DNA of 64,000 bases from Actinoplanes cyaneus (lineage in GTDB: Bacteria > Actinomycetota > Actinomycetes > Mycobacteriales > Micromonosporaceae): assembly GCF_016862095.1 (NCBI RefSeq), contig NZ_BOMH01000028.1, positions 62,001 through 126,000 of the forward strand. The letters are read 5' to 3'. Position numbers and translations under genes: made by a program. The notes below the pieces were generated by a model. That model worked only from the letters and a program-made list of their open reading frames with translations. It was not told the origin of the DNA and ran no database searches. Position 1 is the first letter of the stretch; each line of letters opens with the position of its first letter. Shown here piece by piece: positions 8,562-17,041 of this stretch.

Positions 8562-9935
8562 TCAGGACACGGGGCCCAGGTGACGGCGGACGGCGGCCGG
8601 GGCGTCAGCGGCGGGCCCCTCCCAGGCGACGTGACCGTCGGGGCGGATCAGCGCGGCCACCCCCGAGGGAGTTCCCGGCGCGGCGATGCGCAGGCGATCC
8701 TCGTACGCGGGAAGGGTCTGATCCTCCGCGATCAGGACGTGCCGGCCGGAACGGAGCGCCTCGTAGAGACGAGTGCCATCACGCAGGGTCAGATCTGCCG
8801 CGCGCGGCGCGCCCGGGTAGTCGATGCCGACGCCGGAGAGGATGCCCGCGGCCTTGTGCATCACGGGCGGCAGGGACATGAGCGCGGACCCGGCCGTGTC
8901 CCGCGCGAAGCGCCCACCCGCCGAGCGGATCATCGCGAGCCGGATGATCGCGCCGCTGCTGCGCAGGACCATCCTGCCGACCGGGTGGCGTTCGGCCTGG
9001 TAGGAGTCGAGCAGCCCGGCCGGCGCCCAGCCCTGGATCGTGGCGGCGAGTTTCCACGAGAGGTTCGCGGCGTCCTGCAGGCCGGTGTTCATGCCCTGGC
9101 CGCCGGCCGGCGAGTGGACGTGCGCGGCGTCGCCGGCGAGGAGGATCCGGCCCGCGCGGTACGACGGGGCCTGCCGCTCGTCGCTGTGGAAACGCGACAT
9201 CCAGCGACTCTCCGTGATGCCGAAGTCGGTGCCGAGCGCACGTAGCGTGACCTCGCGGATCTCGTCGAGGGTGACCGGTTCCTGATCGCTGACCTGGTGA
9301 CGACGGTCCCAGGCGAAGATCCGGTGCCAGCCGTCGCCGAACGGGGCGACGAACGCGAAGGCGTCCCCGACCGCGTTGACGGCGAGCACGTCGGCCGGCG
9401 GGGTGGCCAGGCGCACGTCGGCGAGCATGATCGACGTGAGCACGGACCGGCCGGGGAAGGGCAGCCCGGCCGCCTGACGGACGGCGCTGTGCACCCCGTC
9501 GGCGCCGACGATCCAGTCCGCCGTGACGACGCGGTCAGCGAAGATCAGGGAATCGCCGGTCACCCCGGTCACCTCGGCGCCGCGGACGAACCGCGCGCCG
9601 GCCTTCAGCGCACGCTCCTCCAGCAGTCGCTCGACGTTGTACTGCGGGGTGATCAGCAGGAACGGGAACCGGCTCGGCAGGGAGACGAGGTCGACCCGGA
9701 TCCGGTCGAACAGGCGCAGCCGCGAGATCTCGGCCCCGGTCGCGATCAGCTCGTCGGCCAGGCCGCGGGCGTCGAGCACCTCGAGGGTGCGGGCGTGGAC
9801 GCCGAACGCCCGGGTCAGGTTGGACGTCTCGGACCGACGCTCGAAAACGGTCACGTCGATCCCGGCTCGGGCCAGGTCCCCGGCCAGCAGCAGGCCGGTC
9901 GGGCCGGCTCCGACGATCGCCACGGTGGTGTGCAT
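8562..9935 (-). CDS. FAD-dependent aromatic monooxygenase
   Basis: Group A flavoprotein hydroxylase (PheA/TfdB, UbiH-like), 457 residues. It has the three FAD signatures: GAGPTGLLLAGDLA with ERRSE at the N-terminus, VGADGVHSAVR in the middle, and ILLAGDAAHVHSPAGGQGMN with GLQDAANLSWKLA. The C-terminus carries a thioredoxin-like tail. Substrate unknown; relatives act on phenols, antibiotics (rifampicin, tetracyclines) or polyketide intermediates. ATG at 9935 has AGGAGAGG directly upstream. It is divergent from a TetR gene across a palindromic operator, so it is probably induced by its substrate. Confidence 0.88.
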   Translation of the reverse strand: MHTTVAIVGAGPTGLLLAGDLARAGIDVTVFERRSETSNLTRAFGVHARTLEVLDARGLADELIATGAEISRLRLFDRIRVDLVSLPSRFPFLLITPQYNVERLLEERALKAGARFVRGAEVTGVTGDSLIFADRVVTADWIVGADGVHSAVRQAAGLPFPGRSVLTSIMLADVRLATPPADVLAVNAVGDAFAFVAPFGDGWHRIFAWDRRHQVSDQEPVTLDEIREVTLRALGTDFGITESRWMSRFHSDERQAPSYRAGRILLAGDAAHVHSPAGGQGMNTGLQDAANLSWKLAATIQGWAPAGLLDSYQAERHPVGRMVLRSSGAIIRLAMIRSAGGRFARDTAGSALMSLPPVMHKAAGILSGVGIDYPGAPRAADLTLRDGTRLYEALRSGRHVLIAEDQTLPAYEDRLRIAAPGTPSGVAALIRPDGHVAWEGPAADAPAAVRRHLGPVS

Positions 9936-9944
9936 GACCTCTCC

Positions 9945-10014
9945 TGTCAACAGTTGTTGGCCAACACTTGTTGACAACAGTAGGAGCAGCCATGGCGGGT
10001 GTCAACGCTTGTTG
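9945..10014. promoter_or_regulatory. Predicted TetR operator cluster
   Basis: Three CAACA-N2-TGTTG half-palindromes sit at 9948-9959, 9962-9973 and 10003-10014 (the last as CAACG). The first two form one 32-bp dyad (9945-9976) centred on GGCC, with two mismatched pairs in each half. The cluster covers the start of the monooxygenase mRNA and ends 13 bases before the TetR start codon, so one repressor could shut off both divergent genes. Confidence 0.7.
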
Positions 10015-10027
10015 GCATGATGGGGAC

Positions 10028-10585
10028 ATGACAGCACCACGCCGCTCCGACGCCACCCGCGCCGCGATCCTGACCGCCGCCCGGGAACGGTTCGCCGCCG
10101 ACGGCTTCGAGCGGGCCACCATCCGGGCCATCGCCGCCGACGCGAGCATCGACCCGTCCCTGGTCATGCGCTACTACGGGAACAAGGAGAAGCTGTTCGC
10201 GGCCGCCGCCGAGTTCGATCTGCGCCTGCCCGACCTCGACGGGGTGCCGCCGGAGGGCTGGGGCGCCGCGATGGTGGCGCACTTCCTGGACCGCTGGGCC
10301 GGCGACGAGAAACTGCTCGCGCTGCTGCGCTCCGGGGTCACCCACGAGGCCGCCGCCGAGCGGATGCGGGAGATCTTCGCCGCCCAGGTGGGCCCGCTCG
10401 CCGCCCGGCTCGCGCCCGACCCGGCCTCGGCCGCGACCCGGGCCGGGCTCATCGCCACGCAGATCCTCGGCTTCGCGCTGTGCCGCTTCGTGCTGCGCCT
10501 GCCCCCGGTCGTCGACCTGGACCGGGACGCGGCGATCGCCTGGCTCGGCCCGACCGTGCAGCGCTACCTGCACGACAGCGTGTGA
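10028..10585 (+). CDS. TetR family transcriptional regulator
   Basis: DNA-binding repressor, 185 residues. The N-terminal helix-turn-helix reads RAAILTAARERFAADGFE, then TIRAIAADASIDPSLVMRYYGNKEKLF. The C-terminal ligand domain is of the TetR_C type (LLRSGVTHEAAAERM). ATG at 10028 was chosen because the upstream extension would run through the palindromic operator. Its position, divergent from the FAD monooxygenase with shared operators, makes it the likely regulator of that gene and itself. Confidence 0.88.
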   Translation: MTAPRRSDATRAAILTAARERFAADGFERATIRAIAADASIDPSLVMRYYGNKEKLFAAAAEFDLRLPDLDGVPPEGWGAAMVAHFLDRWAGDEKLLALLRSGVTHEAAAERMREIFAAQVGPLAARLAPDPASAATRAGLIATQILGFALCRFVLRLPPVVDLDRDAAIAWLGPTVQRYLHDSV

Positions 10586-10624
10586 CATCGATGAGCATGG
10601 ACATCTCGGCCGGGGTGGACGAGA

Positions 10625-12004
10625 GTGGCACGCATGACGAGACGGCGTGTGCTCCTGTCCGCCGCGGTGGCGGCGCCCCTGCTCACCCCGGCACAAGCCG
10701 CGCAGGCGGCAGGCCCGCGACGGCGTCCGCCCGACGCCGGGCTACGGGCCGTGCTGCGGGAGATCGACGAGAAGAGGATCGAGGCGACGGTACGCCGGCT
10801 GGCCGCCTTCGGGACCCGGCACACCCTCTCCGCGCAGGACGACCCGGCGCGCGGCATCGGTGCGGCTCGCGACTGGATCCATGAACAATTCCGGACGTAC
10901 GCCGAAGCCTCGCAAGGCCGGATGACCGTCGAGCTGCAGTCGTTCGTCCAGCCGGTCTCCCCGCGCGTCCCCACGCCCACCGTGATCACCAACGTGATCG
11001 CGACCCTGCGCGGCAGCGTCACCCCGGAGCGGATCTACGTCGTCACCGGCCACTACGACTCGCGCGCCACCGACGTCCTCGACTTCACCAGCGACGCCCC
11101 GGGCGCTGACGACGACGCCTCCGGGGTGGCCGTCGTCCTCGAGCTGGCCCGCGTCCTGGCCCGGCGAGAGCCGGAGGCGACCCTGGTCCTCGCCGCGGTC
11201 GCTGGTGAGGAGCAGGGACTTTACGGCTCCGACCACCTGGCCCAGGCCTACAAGGACGCCGGGGCGGACATCCAGGGCATGTTCAGCAACGACATCGTGG
11301 GGACCGGTGACGCCCACGACGGCAGCCGTCCCGCGCCGCACACCGTCCGGCTCTTCGTCGAGGGCGTGCCCACCGCGGAGACCACGGCCGAGGGGAACGC
11401 CCGGCGCAGCGTCGGCGGGGAGAACGACGGCGCGTCCCGGCAGCTCGGGCGGCACGTGAGCGAGGTCGCGGCGAACCCGCACACCGGCATGGACGTGCGC
11501 GTCGTCTGGCGGCGCGACCGCTACCTGCGCGGCAGCGACCACGTGTCGTTCCTGCTCAGGGGCTACCCGGCGGGGCGTTTCACCGAGCCGCGGGAGAACT
11601 TCGACCACGAGCACCAGGACGTCAGGGTCGTCGACGGCGTGCAGTTCGGCGACCTCGTCGAGTTCTGCGACTTCGGCTACATCGCCCGCGTCGCGCGCGT
11701 GAACGCGGCCACGCTGTGGACCCTCGCGAACGCCCCCGGCACGCCGAAGAACGTCGTCATCGACACCACCCTGCTCACCAACGCGACGACACTGCGCTGG
11801 ACCCTCGGCACCGAGCCCGACCTGGCCGGCTACGAGGTGGTCTGGCGGGAGACGACCGCGCCCGACTGGACCCACGCCGTGACCGTCGGCAAGGTCGCGA
11901 CGGCCACCGTCGACGTTTCCAAGGACAACGTGCAATTCGGCGTACGGGCGGTGGACACTTCCGGACACCGCAGTCCCGCGGCAGCGCCGAAGCCGTCGTC
12001 CTGA
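10625..12004 (+). CDS. Secreted M28 family zinc aminopeptidase
   Basis: Exported metallopeptidase, 459 residues. The N-terminus TRRRVLLSAAVAAPLL followed by PAQAAQA looks like a signal peptide with a Tat-like arginine pair. Zinc-site motifs of M28 follow in order: GHYDSRATD (His), PGADDDASGVA (bridging Asp), VAGEEQGLYGSDH (catalytic Glu and ligand), SNDIVG, and FDHEHQD (His). The last 90 residues (from about NVVIDTTLL) look like a fibronectin-III-type beta domain. GTG at 10625; the ATG three codons on (10634) is equally likely. Peptide substrate unknown. Confidence 0.87.
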   Translation: MARMTRRRVLLSAAVAAPLLTPAQAAQAAGPRRRPPDAGLRAVLREIDEKRIEATVRRLAAFGTRHTLSAQDDPARGIGAARDWIHEQFRTYAEASQGRMTVELQSFVQPVSPRVPTPTVITNVIATLRGSVTPERIYVVTGHYDSRATDVLDFTSDAPGADDDASGVAVVLELARVLARREPEATLVLAAVAGEEQGLYGSDHLAQAYKDAGADIQGMFSNDIVGTGDAHDGSRPAPHTVRLFVEGVPTAETTAEGNARRSVGGENDGASRQLGRHVSEVAANPHTGMDVRVVWRRDRYLRGSDHVSFLLRGYPAGRFTEPRENFDHEHQDVRVVDGVQFGDLVEFCDFGYIARVARVNAATLWTLANAPGTPKNVVIDTTLLTNATTLRWTLGTEPDLAGYEVVWRETTAPDWTHAVTVGKVATATVDVSKDNVQFGVRAVDTSGHRSPAAAPKPSS

Positions 12005-12144
12005 TAGATTCGCGTCGAGATCCGTACACCCCGCGCGTGATCCCCGAGTGCTCGAAAGAGTGAAGCCAATGACTGCCCCGGTGCCCACCAGTGGCTTCCT
12101 GCTTCCCTCTTTCGTTCGTGAGCCCTCGGAAGGGTCATCCCACC

Positions 12145-12888
12145 ATGGATCTGCGCATTCAGCGCTCTGTCGTCGCCAACCTGCGTAACCGGCCGAACCC
12201 GGTCGTCTCCGGGCCGTTCGTGCTCGGGCTGGACCTGAGCACCGACAGTCCCCACATCAACTACGCGACGCCGGTCCCCGGCATCGAGATCACCGCGAGA
12301 GACGTCAGCGGACTGGTCCAGGCGTTCGGTGCTCGCAAACCCCGCTTGGAGTACGTCGTCAGCTGCGCTCCCGAGCTGGAGAAGCTGCTGCTCGACGAGG
12401 GTTTCACCGTCGAGTCCCGCACCGAGTACCTGATCTGCACGCCGTCGACCCTCGCCGTCCCACCGGCCCCGGAGGGCTTCGCGCTCTTCGAGCCGACGAC
12501 CGACGACGAGTTCGCCGGAATGATCTCCGCACAGAACGAGGCGTTCGGCGGCGGGTTCAGCGCCACCGCGGCGGACGTCGACCGGTACCGGCGCAACCGC
12601 TCGGCGGGCGCGGTGCTGATCGCCGCCCGGACGGCGGACGGGCAGTACGCCGGCGGCGGCACCGCTGTCGCGCCCGCCGAAGGGCTCAGCGAGGTCGCCG
12701 GCATCGCCGTCCGCCCCCAGTTCCGCCGGCGCGGCCTGGCCGGCGCGATCACCGCCGCGATCACGTCACGATTGTTCGCGGCCGGCGGTGACGTGGCCTG
12801 GCTGGAGGCATCCGGCGAGGACTCCTGGCGAGTCTACGAGCGGGTCGGCTTCCGCCCCGCCGGCCAGCGCCTCTATATCGCCAAGTAG
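12145..12888 (+). CDS. GNAT family N-acetyltransferase
   Basis: Predicted acetyltransferase, 247 residues. The C-terminal half holds the GNAT fold: SEVAGIAVRPQFRRRGLAGA is the acetyl-CoA-binding segment, and WRVYERVGFRPAG is the last conserved helix and strand. The N-terminal half has no obvious family. ATG at 12145 follows GGAAGGG by about nine bases. Its last 16 bases overlap the 3' end of the convergent DUF4419 gene. Confidence 0.78.
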   Translation: MDLRIQRSVVANLRNRPNPVVSGPFVLGLDLSTDSPHINYATPVPGIEITARDVSGLVQAFGARKPRLEYVVSCAPELEKLLLDEGFTVESRTEYLICTPSTLAVPPAPEGFALFEPTTDDEFAGMISAQNEAFGGGFSATAADVDRYRRNRSAGAVLIAARTADGQYAGGGTAVAPAEGLSEVAGIAVRPQFRRRGLAGAITAAITSRLFAAGGDVAWLEASGEDSWRVYERVGFRPAGQRLYIAK

Positions 12889-14303
12889 TCGGCCAGCGAA
12901 CCGCTGTCCAGCTGAGTGACGTCCCCGCCGTTGTCCAGTGCGCCCTCCAGCAGGGCGGCCAATGAGGTCGCGCAGACCCGGACCTCGGCGGGGTCGTCCA
13001 GCATCAGCCGGCCCTGCCAGCGCGCGACGAACCAGTACCGGCGCTCGCTGCCGAACTCGCCGGCCACGGACACGAACCGGTCGTCACCGAGGTCGAAGAT
13101 CGGCGAAGCCCACCACTCACCTCCGGTGCCGTTGCCGAGATCAGCCAGGTCGACGAACCCGCGCAGTCGCCAGGCGCCGTCGAACAGGGTCCCCGACGCG
13201 AATCGCCGGTACAACGCGTTCAGGTCCGCGGAGTCGACCCACGGCAGGAACTCCGCCGGGGCGCCCATCCGGCCCTCGCGCCCGACCCGGTTGAGCATCT
13301 CGTCCAACTCGGGGACACCGCGGGTGAGATGACAGCCCACGACCGGCCGTAGCGAGCCGTCGCTCTCCTGCGCAACCGCAACCACCCCGGCATTCAGGGC
13401 CAACAGGCTCGTCTGACCGGTGACCCGATTCTCGTAGGCCACCTTCACCCGGGACAGGGTGGCCGGCACATCGAGGGTCACGATCCCCGGGCCCGTCATG
13501 TCGTCGATCGGGAGGTCGAGCAGCGGATTGGGCTCGTCCTCGTCGCCCAGATACGGATAGAGGCGGGTGATCCAGCCGGGTGCCCGGTCGCCTCCGGACG
13601 CACTGCGCAACTTGAGGATCCGCTGCCAGAAGGACCGGTCCGCGTCGCCCCTGGACGCCCGCACGAAGTGATCGGCGATCGGGGCCAGCGAACGGCACCA
13701 CTTCTCCAGGCCGAGATCCATCGCGGCGAGCCGGTCCACCCGCTCCCGGATCACGGTCCAGTCCTCGACCGTGCCGGTCAGGGTGATCGACGGGATGCCG
13801 CAGAGTGTCACCACGCGGTAGGCGAAGTACGACGACCAGGCGTCCATCAGCACCACCCGTCCGGCCATCCGATCGACGGCGGAACTGGTCGAGAAGCCGA
13901 CGGTGAAGACTTCGCCGAAGCTGTCCGGAAGCTTCGCCTCGAACGCGGCCACCACCTCGGGCCAGTCCGGCGCGCCGGAGATGACGACGGTGAGCAGTTC
14001 ACGACCCCGATGGCCGACCAGACGATCACGGAGTCGGTCGGCGTGCACGCGCAGGTGCCGGGCGACGCCCTGCAGCACGGTCAGCCAGACCACGTCCGGG
14101 GACAGGGTCAGCGGCCGGTGGTCCGAGAACGCCCGCGTCACCGCGCCGAGCAGCGGATGGATGCCGGTGGGCTTCAGCACGCGCAGGTCCGGATCTCCGC
14201 CGGTCCACAGGGCGTCCTCGTGCAGCCCGGCGAGCGAGCGCGTGGGCAGGAGACCCGTGGCGGGGGTGACGGCATCGACCGGGAAAGTGATCATCGGACA
14301 CAT
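12873..14303 (-). CDS. DUF4419 domain protein
   Basis: Protein of unknown function, 476 residues, with the DUF4419 pattern: HPLLGAVTRAFSDHRPL, LSPDVVWLTVLQGVARH, a central LAPIADHFVRASRG and GWITRLYPYLG. No signal peptide or membrane segment. Two nearby ATGs (14303 giving MCPMITF, and 14294) have weak ribosome sites, so the start is uncertain by three codons. The family is found sporadically in bacteria and fungi and has no assigned activity. Convergent with the GNAT gene, and preceded upstream by the hairpin repeat at 14377. Confidence 0.72.
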   Translation of the reverse strand: MCPMITFPVDAVTPATGLLPTRSLAGLHEDALWTGGDPDLRVLKPTGIHPLLGAVTRAFSDHRPLTLSPDVVWLTVLQGVARHLRVHADRLRDRLVGHRGRELLTVVISGAPDWPEVVAAFEAKLPDSFGEVFTVGFSTSSAVDRMAGRVVLMDAWSSYFAYRVVTLCGIPSITLTGTVEDWTVIRERVDRLAAMDLGLEKWCRSLAPIADHFVRASRGDADRSFWQRILKLRSASGGDRAPGWITRLYPYLGDEDEPNPLLDLPIDDMTGPGIVTLDVPATLSRVKVAYENRVTGQTSLLALNAGVVAVAQESDGSLRPVVGCHLTRGVPELDEMLNRVGREGRMGAPAEFLPWVDSADLNALYRRFASGTLFDGAWRLRGFVDLADLGNGTGGEWWASPIFDLGDDRFVSVAGEFGSERRYWFVARWQGRLMLDDPAEVRVCATSLAALLEGALDNGGDVTQLDSGSLADYLAI

Positions 14304-14376
14304 GGTGGCAGCCTGACCACGAGTGGCGCAGCCCTGGCCACGGAGCCTGGCACGCCTCGGACCCCAGCGGGACGCA

Positions 14377-14443
14377 CGGTCCGGGCTGGCTCTCATGGGC
14401 GCTATTCGTGCCTCATAGCGCCCATGAGAGCCAGCCCGGACCG
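14377..14443. repeat. Long hairpin repeat, copy A
   Basis: A perfect 29-bp inverted repeat (14377-14405 with 14415-14443) enclosing the loop TCGTGCCTC. It lies between the DUF4419 gene and the pheT terminator. Copies B (31728-31784) and C (58067-58121) share the loop exactly and the core CTCATGG.CG.TAT, and stem differences are matched on both arms. Confidence 0.9.
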
Positions 14444-14522
14444 GGAGCCGCGGGATTGCGTGAGTTCAGCGGGGCTCGCGCAGGGGGCTGGGCGGGCGCG
14501 CACGGACGACGTACGGGAAACG

Positions 14523-14549
14523 AAAAGCCCGCGGCATGGAGCCGCGGGC
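14523..14549 (-). terminator. pheST terminator
   Basis: Nine-base-pair stem GCCCGCGGC/GCCGCGGGC with a five-base loop, 20 bases past the pheT stop. On the minus strand it is followed by TTTTCGTTT, giving a conventional intrinsic terminator. Confidence 0.8.
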
Positions 14550-14568
14550 CTTCCCGGTGTCGAGCGGA

Positions 14569-17037
14569 TCAGGCGCCGCGCAGCGTGGCACCGAAGCGGG
14601 AGGAAGCCAGCGTGACCGCGGCGTCGCGGGCGGCGATGGTCTCCTCGGAGGTGAGCGTGCGGTCGGGGGCACGGAACGTCAGCTTGTAGGCCAGCGACCG
14701 CTTCCCCTCCCCTACCTGCGCGGACTCGTAGACATCGAAGAGCGCGACCGACTCCAGCAGCGAGCCGGCGCCTTCGGCGAGGGCCGTGCGGACCTCCTCG
14801 GCCGGGACCGTGGCGTCGAGGACCAGGGCCACGTCGATCAGGGCCGGCGGGAACGTGGAGATGTGGACCGCGTCGACGACCTGGGCGTCCGGGAGGGCGT
14901 CCAGGTCGAGCTCCATGGCGCTGGTGCGCTTCGGGAGCTCCAGCGTGGAGACGACGGCCGGGTGCAGTTCGCCGGCGTGGCCGACGACAGTGCCGTCGAC
15001 GACGATCGCGGCGCACCGGCCCGGGTGCCACGGGGCCTGCTCGGCCGCGCGGACCGTGACGCGGGCGTCCGGAACCCCGGCGGCGCTGATCGCGACGCGG
15101 GCGGCCTCGATCGCGTCCGCCCAGGTCGCGGCACGGCCCTGGCCCCACCAGCCGGCCGGCTCGACGTCGCCGGACAGGACCGCGGCGAGGTGCCACGGCT
15201 GCTCGGGGACGATCGTGTTGGCCTGCGCCCACTCCTCGTCGGTGGGGCGCCGGTCGACGCCCAGCACCGGCGGCGCGGTCTCGGCCAGGTGCGGCAGGAA
15301 CACCGTCCCGGTCTCGAAGAGGGCGACGTCGCGGTGGCCACGGCCCAGGTTGCGCTTGAGCGTGCCGAGCAGCGGGCCGATCAGGCTCGTGCGCAGCAGC
15401 GGCTCCTCCTCGGAGAGCGGGTTGGTGAGCCGCACCGCACTGCGCCGCGGGTCGCCGTCGGGCAGCCCGAGCTGGTCCGCCGAGCCGGGCGCGACGAACG
15501 GGTAGGACAGCACCTCGACGTAGCCGTTCTCGGCCAGCGCACGCCCGACCGACCGGCGGCGGCGCTGGGCCGGGGTGAGGCCGTTGCTGGCGCCGGTGGG
15601 CGGGAGCACGCTCGGGATGTCGTTGTAGCCACCGAGCCGCGCCACCTCCTCGACCAGGTCGATCGGGGTGAGCAGGTCGGGCCGCCAGCTCGGCGGGACG
15701 ACGTCACTGCCGGCGACCGTGCAGCCGACAGCGGTGAGCAGCTCGGCGATCCGGTCCTGGGCGTAGGGCAGGCCGATGATCCGGGACGGCAGGTCGGCCG
15801 GCAGGTGGATCGCGGCCGGCGGCGCCACGTGGTCGAGGTCCAGGACCCGCTCGTCGGGGGTCCCGCCGGCGTGCTCGGTCAGGATGGCGACCGCGCGCTC
15901 CAGCGAGGCGAGGGTCAGCTGCGGGTCGACGCCCCGCTCCCAGCGCTTCGCCGCCTCGCTGAACAGCTTGTGCCGGCGGGCGGTGCGCCCCACCATCACC
16001 GGGTCCCAGTGGGCGGCCTCGAGGAGCACGTCGACGGTGCCCTGCTGCCACTCGCTGGTCTCGCCGCCCATGACCGCGGCCAGCGAGATCGGCCCGGTCT
16101 CGTCGCAGATCACCATGTCCTCGGCGTCGAGCACACGCGCGACACCGTCCAGGGTGGTCAGCTTCTCCCCCGGGTGGGCACGGCGCACGACCAGGCCACC
16201 GCTGATCCGCTGGAGGTCGAAGACGTGCATCGGCTGGCCGAGCTCGAGCATCAGGTAGTTGGTGATGTCGACGGGCAGCGAGATGGTGCGGATGCCGGCC
16301 TGCAGGAGGCGGCGCTGCATCCACTCCGGGGACTTCGCCGCGGGGTCGATGCCGCGCACGACCCGGGCGGAGAACCGGTCACAGCCGACGGTGTCCTCGA
16401 CGGTCACCGCGTACGGCACGTCGGCCGTGCCCTTCTTGTGCTCGATGGCCGCCGGGTCGGTGTAGGACACCCCGAAGTGCGTGGCCAGCTCGCGGGCGAT
16501 GCCGCGGACGCTCATCTCGTACCCCCGGTCCGGGGTGATCTCGACCTCGACCAGGACATCGTCGAGCCCGACCACCGGACGCGCGTCGACGCCCGGGGCG
16601 CCGGCCTGCGCGGGCAGCACGATGATGCCCTCGTGCTCGTCGGAGATGCCCAGCTCACGGGCGGAGCAGATCATGCCGTTGGAGTTGCGCCCGTACGTCT
16701 TGCGGGCGCCGATCTTGAACCCGCCGGGCAGCTCGCCGCCGGGCAGGATGACCACGACGAGGTCGCCCTCGGCGAAGTTGCGCGCGCCGCAGACGATCTC
16801 CTGCGGCGCCTCGCGCCCGACGTCGACGGTGCAGAACCGGATCGGCTTCTTGAACCCGGTCAGCTCCTCGATGGTCAGCACCCGGCCGACGACCAGGTCA
16901 CCCTGGATGGTGGCGGCCTGGTCGACGATCGACTCGACCTCCATGCCGAGGTTGGTCAGCGCCTGGTCGAGCCGCTCGGCGGTGAGGTCAGCGGGCAGCG
17001 CCACGTACTCGCGCAGCCACGACAGTGACGTCTTCAT
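14569..17037 (-). CDS. pheT: Phenylalanine-tRNA ligase beta subunit PheT
   Basis: Beta chain of the alpha2-beta2 enzyme that charges tRNA-Phe, 822 residues, usual for actinobacteria. Domains in order: an OB-fold tRNA-binding module (about 40-150), B3/B4 editing region, B5, the catalytic-like core, and the C-terminal ferredoxin-fold anticodon-binding domain beginning near STFPPALIDVALV. ATG at 17037 is four bases after the pheS stop, so the pair is one operon, ending at the terminator at 14523-14549. Confidence 0.97.
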   Translation of the reverse strand: MKTSLSWLREYVALPADLTAERLDQALTNLGMEVESIVDQAATIQGDLVVGRVLTIEELTGFKKPIRFCTVDVGREAPQEIVCGARNFAEGDLVVVILPGGELPGGFKIGARKTYGRNSNGMICSARELGISDEHEGIIVLPAQAGAPGVDARPVVGLDDVLVEVEITPDRGYEMSVRGIARELATHFGVSYTDPAAIEHKKGTADVPYAVTVEDTVGCDRFSARVVRGIDPAAKSPEWMQRRLLQAGIRTISLPVDITNYLMLELGQPMHVFDLQRISGGLVVRRAHPGEKLTTLDGVARVLDAEDMVICDETGPISLAAVMGGETSEWQQGTVDVLLEAAHWDPVMVGRTARRHKLFSEAAKRWERGVDPQLTLASLERAVAILTEHAGGTPDERVLDLDHVAPPAAIHLPADLPSRIIGLPYAQDRIAELLTAVGCTVAGSDVVPPSWRPDLLTPIDLVEEVARLGGYNDIPSVLPPTGASNGLTPAQRRRRSVGRALAENGYVEVLSYPFVAPGSADQLGLPDGDPRRSAVRLTNPLSEEEPLLRTSLIGPLLGTLKRNLGRGHRDVALFETGTVFLPHLAETAPPVLGVDRRPTDEEWAQANTIVPEQPWHLAAVLSGDVEPAGWWGQGRAATWADAIEAARVAISAAGVPDARVTVRAAEQAPWHPGRCAAIVVDGTVVGHAGELHPAVVSTLELPKRTSAMELDLDALPDAQVVDAVHISTFPPALIDVALVLDATVPAEEVRTALAEGAGSLLESVALFDVYESAQVGEGKRSLAYKLTFRAPDRTLTSEETIAARDAAVTLASSRFGATLRGA

Positions 17038-17041
17038 CGCT

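Noticed and set aside
14536..17028. 830-codon plus-strand open frame
   Set aside because: Shadow of pheT.
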